DNA of 49,364 bases. Origin: Gemmatimonadota bacterium (GTDB lineage: Bacteria; Gemmatimonadota; Gemmatimonadetes; Longimicrobiales; Gaopeijiaceae). The stretch spans positions 1 to 49,364 of the forward strand of contig JABDLS010000043.1 in the NCBI GenBank assembly GCA_013002885.1. Reading direction: 5' to 3'. Shown here one piece after another: positions 17,269-26,051 of the stretch. The position numbers were made by a program, and so were the translations under genes. Position 1 is the stretch's first letter; every line of letters starts with the position of its first letter. The notes under the pieces were generated by a model, which was not told the origin of the DNA, did no database searches, and saw only the letters and a program-made list of their open reading frames with translations.

Positions 17269-19877
17269 TCGTCCTCCCCGGGCCGCGTCCCACTTCCGAG
17301 CTCGTACAGGATTTGAAGCGCCTCCCTCGGCGAAATCTGATCCGGATCGATGGCACGGAGTCGACTGACCATCGGATGCTCGACCTGGAACATGGATAGC
17401 TGTTGATGCGGTTCCGATCGCGGTCTGTGGGCTCCTCGTCGTCCCAGCCCCTCCCCGCCACCGGTATGTGTTCCCTCCAACTCGTGCAGAAGTTCCCGCG
17501 CCCGCAGGACGATGGCATCCGGAAGCCCGGCGAGGCGGGCCACCTGGATTCCGTACGAGCGGTCGGCACCGCCCTCCGCCAGTCGTCGCAGGAAGACGAT
17601 CTCGTCGGCGACCTCGCGGACCGAGACATTCATGTTCTTCACGCCAGATAGCTGGTCGCCGAGCTGTGTCAGTTCGTGGTAGTGGGTAGCGAATACCGTT
17701 TTCGCCTCGATGTGTTCGTGGATGTGCTCGGTGACCGCCCAGGCGATGGAGACCCCGTCGTACGTCGACGTCCCCCGGCCGATCTCGTCGAGGAGTACGA
17801 GGCTACGGTCCGTCGCACCGTGGACGATGGCCGCCGTCTCGCTCATCTCCACCATGAAGGTCGACTGCCCCCGGGCCAGATTGTCCGACGCTCCCACCCG
17901 GGTGAAGATCCGGTCGGCAACCGGCAGACGGGCTGCGTCGGCGGGAACGTATGAGCCGACCTGGCCGAGGAGCTGGATGAGGCCGATCTGACGGAGCACC
18001 GTGCTTTTGCCCGCCATGTTCGGCCCCGTGAGAACCACGATGTATCCGCTCTCGTCCAGGACCAGATCGTTGGGGATGAAGTCCTCCGTCGGCATCATCG
18101 TCTCGACCACCGGATGGCGACCGGCCCGGATATCGAGATCGAAGCCGGTGTGGATGTCGGGCCGCACGTACCGGCGGTGGACCGCCGTGCGGGCAAAAGT
18201 GGAGACGACGTCGAGCACGGCGATGCGTGCTGCCACGTCCTGAAGTCGGGCCACGGACTTCGCCACCCGACTCCGAATGTCGGAGAAGAGCTCGACCTCC
18301 AGTGAGGCGATGCGGTCCTCCGCCCCGAAGACCTTCTCCTCCCACTCCTTCAGTTCGGGCGTGAAGTAGCGTTCGCCATTGGACAGGGTCTGCTTGCGTA
18401 CGTAGTCGTCGGGCACCTTGTCCAGGTTGGCCTTGGTCACCTCCAGGTAGTATCCGAACACCTTGTTGAAGCCGACTTTCAGGGAGCCGATCCCCGTCCG
18501 CTCGCGTTCCCGGGTCTGGAGGCTGGCGATGAAGTCCCGGGCTCCGTCTCGAATGGAGCGGAGCTCGTCCAGGTCGTTCGACCACCCGTCGCGGATGACG
18601 CCGCCCTCCTGGAGTGCGGCCGGGGGATCGTCGGCGATGGCGTCGGCAAGGAGCTCGGTGACGTCGTCGAGCACGTCGAGATCGGCACCCATCTCACGGA
18701 CGATGTCGGATGCGGCCGCGTTCGCCGCGTGGCGGATGGCCGGGAGGAGGCCCAGGGACCGCCGGAGCGTCCCCAGGTCCCGCGGGGCGACCCTCTGGAT
18801 ACCGAACTTCCCCGCCAGACGCTCCAGATCGCCGATCGGGGATAGCGCCTCGCGGAGGCTTTCGCGCAACTCCGGCGCGTCCACCAGCTCGCTCACCCCT
18901 TCCTGCCTCGCCCAGATCTCGTCGGCGACCACCAGCGGCTCGAGCACCCAACGGCGCAGCAGGCGCCCTCCCATGGCCGTTACGGTCTCGTCGACGACGT
19001 CGAGCAGCGTCCCGCCCTCCTCACCCGCGCGCAAGGGCTCGATGAGCTCGAGGTTCCGGCGGGTCATCTCGTCGAGGAGCATGACTCGGCCCGGGCGCTG
19101 GATGCTCACCGCCTTGAGGTGAGTCACGCCCGAGGGCCGGATCTCACCCAGGTACTGGATGAGAGCGCCTGCAGCACGGACGAGAAGGCCGTCGTCGGAC
19201 TGGAAGCCGAAGCCGTCGAGGGACTGGACCGAGTAGACCCGGAGGATCTCCTCGGTGGCCACGTCCTCTTCGAAGATCCAGTCGTCGCGGACTGTCCTGG
19301 GAAGGGACCCCGGAGCGGCCCTGGAGACACCGTCGCTTTCCGCGAGCCGCCTCGGCAGCAGCAGCTCCGAAGGCTCGAGGCGCCCGAGTTCGGCACGAAG
19401 ATCCGACGTCGCCACCGAGCGGACGCTCACCTCACCCGTGGAGACGTCCAGGGTGGCGAGCCCGTATCGCCCACCCCCTTCCACCACGGCCGCCAGGAAG
19501 TTGTTGCGACGTTCCGTCAACAGGGACTCGGCGACGACGGTGCCGGGCGTCACCGTCTCCGTCACCTCCCGACGGACGATTCCCTTGGCCTCCGACGCGT
19601 CCTCCACCTGGTCACAGATGGCGACACGCCGGCCCATCCGCACGAGGCGCGCCAGGTAGTCGTCGAGGGCCTTGGCAGGGATCCCCGCCAGCGGCACCTT
19701 CGCCGCCGCACCGTTGTTCCTCGCGGTCAGCGTGAGGCCGAGCAGGCGCGCTCCTTCTTCGGCATCCCCATGGAAGAGCTCGTAGAAATCACCGACGCGA
19801 AAGAAGAGGAGCGCGTCCCGGTGACGGGACTTCGCTTCCCGCCACTGCTGCATGAGGGGCGTGTCGCTGGAGGCCAT
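17265..19877 (-). CDS. mutS: DNA mismatch repair ATPase MutS
   Basis: 870 aa, full MutS1 length. The mismatch-wedge motif GDFYELF (F31, E33) is present near the N-terminus; the ATPase part has Walker A GPNMAGKST (618-626), Walker B LVLLDEIGRGTS (about 694-705) and the FATHYHELT motif. The C-terminus carries a helix-turn-helix-like dimerisation tail (DPDQISPREALQILYEL). It recognises mismatches and recruits MutL. It heads the minus-strand run through ddl to the S46 peptidase; mutL is not in the window. Confidence 0.98.
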   Translation of the reverse strand: MASSDTPLMQQWREAKSRHRDALLFFRVGDFYELFHGDAEEGARLLGLTLTARNNGAAAKVPLAGIPAKALDDYLARLVRMGRRVAICDQVEDASEAKGIVRREVTETVTPGTVVAESLLTERRNNFLAAVVEGGGRYGLATLDVSTGEVSVRSVATSDLRAELGRLEPSELLLPRRLAESDGVSRAAPGSLPRTVRDDWIFEEDVATEEILRVYSVQSLDGFGFQSDDGLLVRAAGALIQYLGEIRPSGVTHLKAVSIQRPGRVMLLDEMTRRNLELIEPLRAGEEGGTLLDVVDETVTAMGGRLLRRWVLEPLVVADEIWARQEGVSELVDAPELRESLREALSPIGDLERLAGKFGIQRVAPRDLGTLRRSLGLLPAIRHAANAAASDIVREMGADLDVLDDVTELLADAIADDPPAALQEGGVIRDGWSNDLDELRSIRDGARDFIASLQTRERERTGIGSLKVGFNKVFGYYLEVTKANLDKVPDDYVRKQTLSNGERYFTPELKEWEEKVFGAEDRIASLEVELFSDIRSRVAKSVARLQDVAARIAVLDVVSTFARTAVHRRYVRPDIHTGFDLDIRAGRHPVVETMMPTEDFIPNDLVLDESGYIVVLTGPNMAGKSTVLRQIGLIQLLGQVGSYVPADAARLPVADRIFTRVGASDNLARGQSTFMVEMSETAAIVHGATDRSLVLLDEIGRGTSTYDGVSIAWAVTEHIHEHIEAKTVFATHYHELTQLGDQLSGVKNMNVSVREVADEIVFLRRLAEGGADRSYGIQVARLAGLPDAIVLRARELLHELEGTHTGGGEGLGRRGAHRPRSEPHQQLSMFQVEHPMVSRLRAIDPDQISPREALQILYELGSGTRPGEDD

Positions 19878-20061
19878 GGGTCAAGTTAGAGGCACACCGA
19901 TTCCACTCAAGTGGGTCGCCGACGGGGGGCGGCAGGACGCGGGCCCCGGGCGCCGGACCTCCCCAAGCACCGCCACTCGACGCAACTTCGGGGGCCACGC
20001 GTCGTAGGAAGTGGCGGTCAGCCGACGTCAGTCACGTACATCGAACCCGAAGAGGCCCCTG

Positions 20062-20601
20062 ATGCTGCGAGCCATCCAAGCCCTCGCCGTCCTGGCAACG
20101 CTCGCCACGACCCTGGCGCCGACACCGGCTGCGGGGCAAGACGCCGCTCCGTCGGATGTCGAGTCCATCGACGCCATCATCACCGCCCTGTACGACGTCA
20201 TCTCCGGAGAGGCCGGCGAAGCCCGCGACTGGGACCGATTCCGGTCGCTCTTCGCCGCACAAGCCACGCTCAGCCCCGTAGGGCGCAACCAGAGCGGAGA
20301 GGTCCAGCGGCGCGTCATGACCCCCGATGCCTACGTCGAACAGAGCGCTCCCTTCCTGGAAGAGAATGGCTTCGTCGAGGCCGAGATCGGACGGGTCACC
20401 GAGCGATACGGGCTGATCGCCCACGCCTTCAGCGCCTACGAGTCGTACCGGAGTGCCTCCGACGAGGCGCCCTTCACCAGGGGGATCAACTCCATCCAGC
20501 TCATGTACGACGGGGAGCGGTGGTACGTCGTTTCAGTTTTCTGGCAGGGTGAGAGCCCGGACTACCCTATTCCGGCCCAATACATCGGAGACATCGGATG
20601 A
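20062..20601 (+). CDS. Exported NTF2/SnoaL-like protein
   Basis: 179 aa from the ATG at 20062, which gives a standard signal peptide (MLRAIQALAVLATLATTLAPTPAAGQ). An in-frame GTG at 20011 would add 17 residues without a spaced ribosome site. The mature domain (SIDAIITALYDVISGEAGEARDWDRFRSLF, then strand-rich segments to WYVVSVFWQGE) fits the cone-shaped NTF2-like superfamily used by ketosteroid isomerases, polyketide cyclases and many binding proteins. No catalytic residues can be assigned. It is coupled to the DUF302 gene by a 4-nt overlap. Confidence 0.8.
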   Translation: MLRAIQALAVLATLATTLAPTPAAGQDAAPSDVESIDAIITALYDVISGEAGEARDWDRFRSLFAAQATLSPVGRNQSGEVQRRVMTPDAYVEQSAPFLEENGFVEAEIGRVTERYGLIAHAFSAYESYRSASDEAPFTRGINSIQLMYDGERWYVVSVFWQGESPDYPIPAQYIGDIG

Positions 20602-20999
20602 GCACGGATCTGCAGTACGGATACAAACGCACAGTCGAGGGATCGCCCGACGCCGTCGAGGCGACTGTTCGGGAGGCCCTCGCGTCCGAGGGCTTCGGGG
20701 TCCTCACGGAGATCGACGTCAAGGAGACCTTGAAGAACAAGCTCGACGTCGACTTCCGGCCCTACAAGATCCTCGGCGCATGCAACCCACCCTTGGCGCA
20801 CAAAGCCCTCTCCAACGAGACCGATATCGGCCTGCTCCTGCCCTGCAACGTCGTCGTGTACGAGGGCGACGAGCCAGGTACCACGGTCGTCGCCGCACTG
20901 GACGCCGTGCTGCAACTCGGTGTCAGCGGGCGTGCCGACATGGAAGAGCTGGCGAACGAGGTCATGACGCGCATGCGACGAGCGATCGACGGGCTCTGA
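20598..20999 (+). CDS. DUF302 domain protein
   Basis: 133 aa, cytoplasmic, almost entirely one DUF302 domain: VREALASEGFGVLTEIDVKE, then KILGACNPPLAHKAL and LLLPCNVVVYE are the family's conserved blocks. The two cysteines in GACNP and LPCNV are conserved in many members and could bind a metal or ligand; no activity is established for the family. The ATG overlaps the NTF2-like gene's stop, so the exported protein and this one are made together although they end up in different compartments. Confidence 0.9.
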   Translation: MSTDLQYGYKRTVEGSPDAVEATVREALASEGFGVLTEIDVKETLKNKLDVDFRPYKILGACNPPLAHKALSNETDIGLLLPCNVVVYEGDEPGTTVVAALDAVLQLGVSGRADMEELANEVMTRMRRAIDGL

Positions 21000-21036
21000 C
21001 CCTTGATCGGTTCCGGCTGGTCGCCCGACGGCGCGG

Positions 21037-21849
21037 CTAGTCGTTGCCGATGGGGCGCTCGGGCCGTTCGTCCCTCACCAGTGCCGCACTGATCCCCATG
21101 CGGGTCAGCTCGTCGAGGAGCTCGACCGCCGAAGCGCGTTGGGCGAAGCTGCCTACGCGCACATGGGTGAAGTTGCTTCCCTCCACCTGCACGATGCGAG
21201 CCTCCACACCCTCGGCGCCCACCGAATCGTAGAGGGTGCGAGCGCGTTCGAGCTCGGCGAAGGCGCCGAGCTGGACCGAGTAGCTCCCCCCCTGAGCCGT
21301 GGCGCGCCGCTCCGTCGCTTCCGCGGGCGGCGTGGGCGCCGGTGTCCGGGGTGTGACCGCGGACGGCTGTCGGGCCCGCTGTTCGGCCGCCGGCAACGGG
21401 CCAGGATCGGCCATCCATGCCCGCCCCTGTTCCAGCGCCTCGGACCGGGGGTAATCACGCTCGAGTGTCTCCAGGTGACGGCGGGCGGCCTCTTCGTCGC
21501 CCATGGCCCACGCGGCCTGCGCCAACCGGAGGATGGCGTCGGCGGTGAAGTCGCCGCTCGGGTACAAGACCGCCAGTCGCTGGAAGTCCAGCTCGGCCTG
21601 TACGGGGTCCACCGTGAGTCGGCCACGGAGCCAGAGGCCTCGCTGCAGGTCACGCCGCGAAGCTCGGCTTCGATCGCCCTCCCACCATTCAGAGAGCTCA
21701 GCACGGGCTTCCTCAGTCCGACCCATTCGGGTGAGGCGCTCGACCTGCTCCAACGGCGACTGGGCCGCCGCGGGGATCGCCAACATCACCACGAGTCCGG
21801 CCAGAAAAGCCGCGGCCACAAGGAACCGGTTGCCTTCACGTTTCGTCAT
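21037..21849 (-). CDS. Exported TPR/SPOR-domain protein
   Basis: 270 aa from the ATG at 21849 (GGAGG just upstream), which overlaps the holA stop; a longer in-frame extension upstream lies inside holA and is not coding. A signal peptide (FLVAAAFLAGLVVMLAIPAAAQS) is followed by TPR-like helices (about 35-130), a Pro/Thr-rich linker, and a C-terminal SPOR domain (about 190-263, GGSYSVQLGAFAELERARTL to THVRVGSFAQRASAVELLDEL). SPOR domains bind glycan strands lacking stem peptides at septa, so a cell-wall or division-site role is likely. Confidence 0.88.
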   Translation of the reverse strand: MTKREGNRFLVAAAFLAGLVVMLAIPAAAQSPLEQVERLTRMGRTEEARAELSEWWEGDRSRASRRDLQRGLWLRGRLTVDPVQAELDFQRLAVLYPSGDFTADAILRLAQAAWAMGDEEAARRHLETLERDYPRSEALEQGRAWMADPGPLPAAEQRARQPSAVTPRTPAPTPPAEATERRATAQGGSYSVQLGAFAELERARTLYDSVGAEGVEARIVQVEGSNFTHVRVGSFAQRASAVELLDELTRMGISAALVRDERPERPIGND

Positions 21850-22889
21850 GCCGCCTCCGCCCGGGCCCGCAGGCCCAGAATCCAGGATTCCAGGAAGTGT
21901 TCGTCGGTGTGGGGGCTCGCCTTCAGGAGCCGGTCCACGTCGAGCAGCCCCGCCAACGCCTCGTCGATCTCGTCGACATGCCAGTTCCGTGCCTGGCCAA
22001 CGACCCGCTTGGCAAGCCACTGCTGGTGGCGCGGTAGAGCCTGTTCTAGACCGCGTGCCCCACGCTCCGTCGCGATCCCCAGGCGCAGAAGGTGAGTCGT
22101 GAGGCCGATGACGAGCCCGACCCCGGTCTCGCCCTGCCCCAGGAGAACCGGCAGCGTTCGTCGGGCCTCCTCGAAGTCGCGCTCGCCCACAAGATCGAAC
22201 CATCGCCAACGATCTTGAGTCGGCAGTTTGGTTCCAGCGGCCTCGATGTCCGCGACTCCAATGCTGCCTCGATCACCGACGAATTGGGCCAGCTTCTCCA
22301 ACTCCTGGGAAAGGACGCCGAGGTTGGTCCCGATGGCGGCGCCGAGAGCCCGGGCCGCATCGGGCTCGATGGTCAACCCATGGGCCGCGTGCGCCCGGTC
22401 CATGAGCCACCCGGGAACGTCGTTCTCGCTAAGCGCCCGGAACTCCACGGAGCGTGCGTGTTTGGCCAGCTCCCGGTAGAACTTCGCCTTCGACCCCGAC
22501 GGAACCGTACAACTCATGATGAGCGCGAGTCCCGGCGGAGGCTTCTGGCTCACGCCCAGAAGCTCTTCCCGGGCCTTCTTCGTAGACGCGAGCCCCTCCA
22601 CCTCCCTGACGACGACCACGCGCCACTCTGCCATCATCGGCGGCGTGGCGAGGACCGAGGCCAGCGTCTCGCCATCGACCTCGGTCCCCCGCAAGGGGTC
22701 GAAGTTGAAGTCCTTGGTGGCAGCTTCCAGATGGGCGTCGACCAGCGCGCGAACGGCGGCTTCCTTCCGGAAATGGTCTTCGCCGTGGAGGTAGAAGGCA
22801 CCGCCGAGGGTGTCTCCGAGGCCGGGGATCGAGTCGAGGAGGCTCACCGCACGAATCTCACCCACCCCCGGCCATAGGGGAACGGGCAC
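21846..22889 (-). CDS. holA: DNA polymerase III delta subunit
   Basis: 347 aa. Delta opens the beta sliding clamp within the clamp loader. The AAA+-like N-terminal part (GGAFYLHGEDHFRKEAAVRALVD, then RVVVVREVEGL) and the collar domain (GVLSQELEKLAQFVGDRGSIGVADIEA, LLRLGIATERGARG) follow the family. Walker motifs are degenerate, as is normal for delta. A GTG at 22847 (VSLLDSIPG) is an equally reasonable start and would better match the usual N-terminus. The SPOR gene follows with a 4-nt overlap. Confidence 0.92.
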   Translation of the reverse strand: MPVPLWPGVGEIRAVSLLDSIPGLGDTLGGAFYLHGEDHFRKEAAVRALVDAHLEAATKDFNFDPLRGTEVDGETLASVLATPPMMAEWRVVVVREVEGLASTKKAREELLGVSQKPPPGLALIMSCTVPSGSKAKFYRELAKHARSVEFRALSENDVPGWLMDRAHAAHGLTIEPDAARALGAAIGTNLGVLSQELEKLAQFVGDRGSIGVADIEAAGTKLPTQDRWRWFDLVGERDFEEARRTLPVLLGQGETGVGLVIGLTTHLLRLGIATERGARGLEQALPRHQQWLAKRVVGQARNWHVDEIDEALAGLLDVDRLLKASPHTDEHFLESWILGLRARAEAA

Positions 22890-23006
22890 CCGAAACGCTC
22901 AAGCCAGGCCGGTGCCATGTTCACGCCAGGGCGCGCAGTGCAGGAATCCCGAGGGAGGGGAGGCGACAACGGTGCCGCGCCGCGGGAGACGGGTCCCGGT
23001 CGTGGG

Positions 23007-23561
23007 TCAGCGGCCGAGTTCGGAGGTCCTGCGCACACGGGCTCGCTGCTCGTAACGCTGGGACAGCGGCGTGTAGTCGTACAGGAGCGTGTTCGCCCAG
23101 AGCCCCTCGGGCAGCCCGTCCGGGGTCGCGGTGCTGAACGTACCCGGAGGCGTGACGCTCGTGGGTCGGGCGGCGCTTCGCGCCGGCGCGCGGTCTACCA
23201 CGATGGGCTCCAGCTGGACGACAGGTGAGCCGTTGAACAGGACCGGTGACCAGGCGATGACCGCAAGGAGAACCGCGATGGCCGCCACCGTCATGGCCGG
23301 CGCGCCCGAGTCTGCCGTCGCCCGGATGGCACGCTCGTTGTCGACGTCGAAAAGCCGGTGCTGCAATCGAGGAACGAAGTCCTCACGCAGCTCCGGATCT
23401 GGAAGGGTGCGGAGCAATTCAGAACCGTTTCGGAGAACCTTCTCGTACCGGACGCACGTGGGACACCCCTCGAGGTGTTCCTCGACCGCCGCCGCAGCCT
23501 CGGCGGACGCGATGCCGTCGAGGTAGTCGGTGAAGTGGGTTACGACCTGTGAGCAGTTCAT
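23007..23561 (-). CDS. Zinc-finger anti-sigma factor, membrane-anchored
   Basis: 184 aa. The cytoplasmic anti-sigma domain has C3 and the H29-x3-C33-x2-C36 motif of ZAS/zf-HC2 proteins, which hold ECF-type sigma factors inactive. One transmembrane helix (about 90-110, MTVAAIAVLLAVIAWSPVLF) leads to a short, proline-rich, probably disordered periplasmic tail of about 70 residues. It lies downstream of the sigma gene at 24405, separated by 190 nt that contain a perfect hairpin, so the pair may not be made in equal amounts. Confidence 0.88.
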   Translation of the reverse strand: MNCSQVVTHFTDYLDGIASAEAAAAVEEHLEGCPTCVRYEKVLRNGSELLRTLPDPELREDFVPRLQHRLFDVDNERAIRATADSGAPAMTVAAIAVLLAVIAWSPVLFNGSPVVQLEPIVVDRAPARSAARPTSVTPPGTFSTATPDGLPEGLWANTLLYDYTPLSQRYEQRARVRRTSELGR

Positions 23562-23683
23562 CGGTCCAGACTCGTCGTGGAGTACGTCGGCACATTCCCG
23601 TCGACGTTTGGTGCTCGTGTCATACTGTGCCCGATCAGGAGGGTTCCCCGGTTCAGGACCACTCCCGGGCAGCCGAACGCACC

Positions 23684-23715
23684 GAGCCCCCGCCGGTGTA
23701 ATCCGGCGGGGGCTC
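23684..23715. terminator. Perfect GC hairpin between sigma and anti-sigma genes
   Basis: GAGCCCCCGCCGG (23684-23696) and its exact complement (23703-23715) enclose a 6-nt loop. It lies 37 nt after the sigma stop and 123 nt before the anti-sigma start. Neither strand has a real T-tract, so partial termination or transcript protection is as likely as full termination. Confidence 0.6.
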
Positions 23716-23751
23716 TTCCCGTCCCCACGTCCCCAGCCAATCGCTCGTCGA

Positions 23752-24405
23752 TCAGTCGATCATGGGAGCGATGATGTTCGCGAAGTTGTTCCGCGCCCGA
23801 TTCAGCCGGCTCTTCACCGTGCCGAGGTTGCACCCGGTGATGTCGGCGATCTCCTCGTAGGTCTTGCCCTCCATCTCGCGGAGTACGAAGACGATCCGAT
23901 GATGCTCGGGTAGCTGCTCCACCGCCTCCTCGACTCTTGACCGGAGGTGGCGCTTCCGGAAGAGGTCGTCGGGCTTGAACTGTGTGTCCTCCCACTCCAG
24001 CGGACGATGGTCGGCGTCCCAGTTCTTCTTCAGCGTTTGGAAGAGCACGAGGGGGTTCCTCGATCGGTTCCGGAGCTCGTTCTTCGCCAGGTTGCTCGCG
24101 ATGGTATAGATCCACGTCGAGAACTTCTTGGTCTGGTCGAATCGATGCAGGTGCCTGTACACCCGCACGAAGGTCTCCTGGACCAGGTCCTGGCTTCGCT
24201 CCCGATCTCCGATGGTCCGGTAGACGAAGTTGAGCAGGCGTTGGTCGTATCGGCGAACCAGCTCGTTGAAGGCGCGAGGGTCCCCGTCCAGGGAGGCCTG
24301 TACGACCTCCGAATCGTTCATGTCTTCGAGACGCAGTCGATGTTCCCGAGCAGGGCTCGGCTGCAACTGCAACTCGGTATCCTTTTTCAATCGTGCCTTG
24401 GCCAC
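23752..24405 (-). CDS. Sigma-70 family RNA polymerase sigma factor (ECF-like)
   Basis: 217 aa from the GTG at 24405, preceded by a strong AGGAGGT (5 nt spacing); an ATG at 24450 in the same frame lacks such a site. Region 2 is NELVRRYDQRLLNFVYRTIG to FSTWIYTIASNLAKNELR, with DLVQETFVRVYRHL; region 4 is LPEHHRIVFVLREMEGKTYEEIADITG with GTVKSRLNRAR. Regions 1.2 and 3 are absent. Its N-terminal extension of about 30 basic residues is longer than usual. The next gene encodes its probable anti-sigma partner. A sigma-54-like promoter lies upstream, which would make this a sigma cascade. Confidence 0.93.
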   Translation of the reverse strand: MAKARLKKDTELQLQPSPAREHRLRLEDMNDSEVVQASLDGDPRAFNELVRRYDQRLLNFVYRTIGDRERSQDLVQETFVRVYRHLHRFDQTKKFSTWIYTIASNLAKNELRNRSRNPLVLFQTLKKNWDADHRPLEWEDTQFKPDDLFRKRHLRSRVEEAVEQLPEHHRIVFVLREMEGKTYEEIADITGCNLGTVKSRLNRARNNFANIIAPMID

Positions 24406-24470
24406 GCCACACCTCCTCGTTGCGGCAAACCGCCTATTCGGCAGATGCACTCGATCACGGCTGCTCTAAG

Positions 24471-24487
24471 TGCAGATGCCGTGCCAA
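24471..24487 (-). promoter_or_regulatory. Candidate sigma-54 (-24/-12) promoter ahead of the sigma factor gene
   Basis: Read on the minus strand: TTGGCACGGCATCTGCA. It differs from YTGGCACG-N4-TTGCW at one base, and the invariant GG and GC are kept 10 nt apart. The predicted start near 24460 gives a leader of about 55 nt before the GTG at 24405. Confidence 0.6.
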
Positions 24488-24686
24488 CCCGGGGAACCCG
24501 GTACCTCCGTCCCTTGTCTCTTCGTCCGTCCTATCCATGTGACGTTCGAAACGCGGGAAATGGGACAGATCGGCAGAAGCCCGGTCGACGACCGCCGTCA
24601 CACCCCTTGGATACGGTGGACCCCCGGAAGCGTTGCACGGGGCGTGCCCGCAGGCGGCGCGGCCGTCCGTACCGGGCGCCGCAGCC

Positions 24687-26051
24687 CTACGCCCCTCCCT
24701 GCACGACCTCCACCGGCCCCAGATCCAGCCCCTCCAGGTCGGTCGCGATGACGTCGGCATCCCCTACCAGGACGATCTGCGCCTCGTGCGGTCGGATGTG
24801 CCGCCGGGCCGCCGCAGCGGCCGACTCGGCATCTACGGCCCGAATCCGATCGCGGTACTCGTCGAAGTGGTCGTCGGGAAGGTCGTACACCACGAGTTGG
24901 CTCACCCTGGTCGCCACCTGACCCGCCGTTTCGAGCTGGAGGCCGAAGATTCCGGCGGCGTAGTCTCGGGCGGCCGTGACCTCCGCCGTGGTGGGCCCCT
25001 CGCCTGCGATGGCCTCCAGCTCGTTCATGATCTCCCGGACGGCGGCAGCCGTGACGTCGTTGCCCACAGCGGTGGAGACCCGGAAAGGTCCCGGGGCGGT
25101 CCGGAGGAGGAAGCGGGAGCGGACGCCGTAGGTGAAGCCGTTCTTCTCCCGGAGGTTCAGGTTGAGGCGACTGGTGAACATTCCCCCGAGGACCATGTTC
25201 GCGATGCTGAGGGCGTAGTAGTCGGGGTCGGAACGCTTCGTCCCGACGTGACCAATGCGGATCTCAGACTGCACCGACCCGGGTCGATGCACGATGTGGA
25301 TCCGGCGTTCCCGGGTTCGAGGCGTCACCTCGAAGGCCGCCTCGTTCGTCGGGGCGCCGGTCCAGTCACCGAAATGGTCGAGGACCATCGTGGCGACTTC
25401 ACCTGCATCGACGTCGCCGGCCAACACGAGGCCTCCACGCTCTGGCCGGTAGTTCGCCTCGGCCCACGCTGCCATCTCCCCGGGGCCGAACCGTTCCACC
25501 GATTCGGTGCCCCCTTCGATCCGGCGAGCCCATGGCACGCCGTCGGCGAAGAAGCGGGCGTTGGCCGAGTCCGTCGCCAAGGAAGACGGGTCCATGAGAC
25601 GCTGGCGAATGGCGGCGAGTTGCTGTTGCCGAACCCGCTCCACCTCGCCGTCCGGGAACCCCGGCTGCAGGATCGCCTCGGCGACGATGCCCAGCGCTTC
25701 CGGGAGTCGGTCGGCGAGGCACGACAGAGAAAGGCTCGTACCCTCCCATCCGGCCGACACCGACATCCGGGCACCGATGCCCTCCAGGGCCTCGGCCAGC
25801 GCCGACCCGCTCCGCTTCTTCGTGCCGCCCTCCACCGTGTCGGCGGTGGCCACAGATAGCCCGGCGTTGGCCGGTCTGAGCGCCGCCTCCGAGGCCCGCA
25901 TGAAGAGGTTGAGACTCACTACGGGAAGACGGTGGAGCTGGGCCACCCGGAGGTCGAGACCGGTGGGCAGACGTCGCCGATCCACCGATGGAAAGTCGAA
26001 GTCCGTGAAGGTGCCACGGGAAGGCGGCCGAGATCGATCCAGGTCGTTCAT
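24687..26051 (-). CDS. M16 family peptidase-like subunit lacking the zinc motif
   Basis: 454 aa with the two-lobed M16B fold (LPTGLDLRVAQLHRLPVVSLNLFMRAS at the N-terminus, GLVLAGDVDAGEVATMVLDHFGDW near the lobe junction). The HxxEH zinc motif is absent at the expected place, where TVEGGTKKRSGSALAEALEG is found. Such subunits pair with an active partner, as in mitochondrial processing peptidase alpha/beta. Its ATG overlaps the stop of the active subunit gene by 4 nt, so a heterodimer is likely. No signal peptide is visible on either subunit. Last gene of the gpmI-TPR-M16-M16 run. Confidence 0.92.
   Translation of the reverse strand: MNDLDRSRPPSRGTFTDFDFPSVDRRRLPTGLDLRVAQLHRLPVVSLNLFMRASEAALRPANAGLSVATADTVEGGTKKRSGSALAEALEGIGARMSVSAGWEGTSLSLSCLADRLPEALGIVAEAILQPGFPDGEVERVRQQQLAAIRQRLMDPSSLATDSANARFFADGVPWARRIEGGTESVERFGPGEMAAWAEANYRPERGGLVLAGDVDAGEVATMVLDHFGDWTGAPTNEAAFEVTPRTRERRIHIVHRPGSVQSEIRIGHVGTKRSDPDYYALSIANMVLGGMFTSRLNLNLREKNGFTYGVRSRFLLRTAPGPFRVSTAVGNDVTAAAVREIMNELEAIAGEGPTTAEVTAARDYAAGIFGLQLETAGQVATRVSQLVVYDLPDDHFDEYRDRIRAVDAESAAAAARRHIRPHEAQIVLVGDADVIATDLEGLDLGPVEVVQGGA

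Noticed and set aside
19890..19907. GGCAC and TTCC spaced like a -24/-12 element upstream of the NTF2-like gene.
   Set aside because: Three mismatches including loss of the -12 GC, and over 140 nt from the start.
22901..22918. A sigma-54-like match on the minus strand upstream of holA (TGGCACC, then TGGC).
   Set aside because: Two core mismatches including the G after CAC; a start near 22892 would leave almost no leader for the ATG at 22889, and holA is an unlikely sigma-54 target. It would only work with the GTG at 22847.
24654..24682. A 7-bp GC hairpin after the M16 gene.
   Set aside because: Large 15-nt loop, overlaps the position just before the stop's downstream side and has no T-run; too weak to call a terminator.
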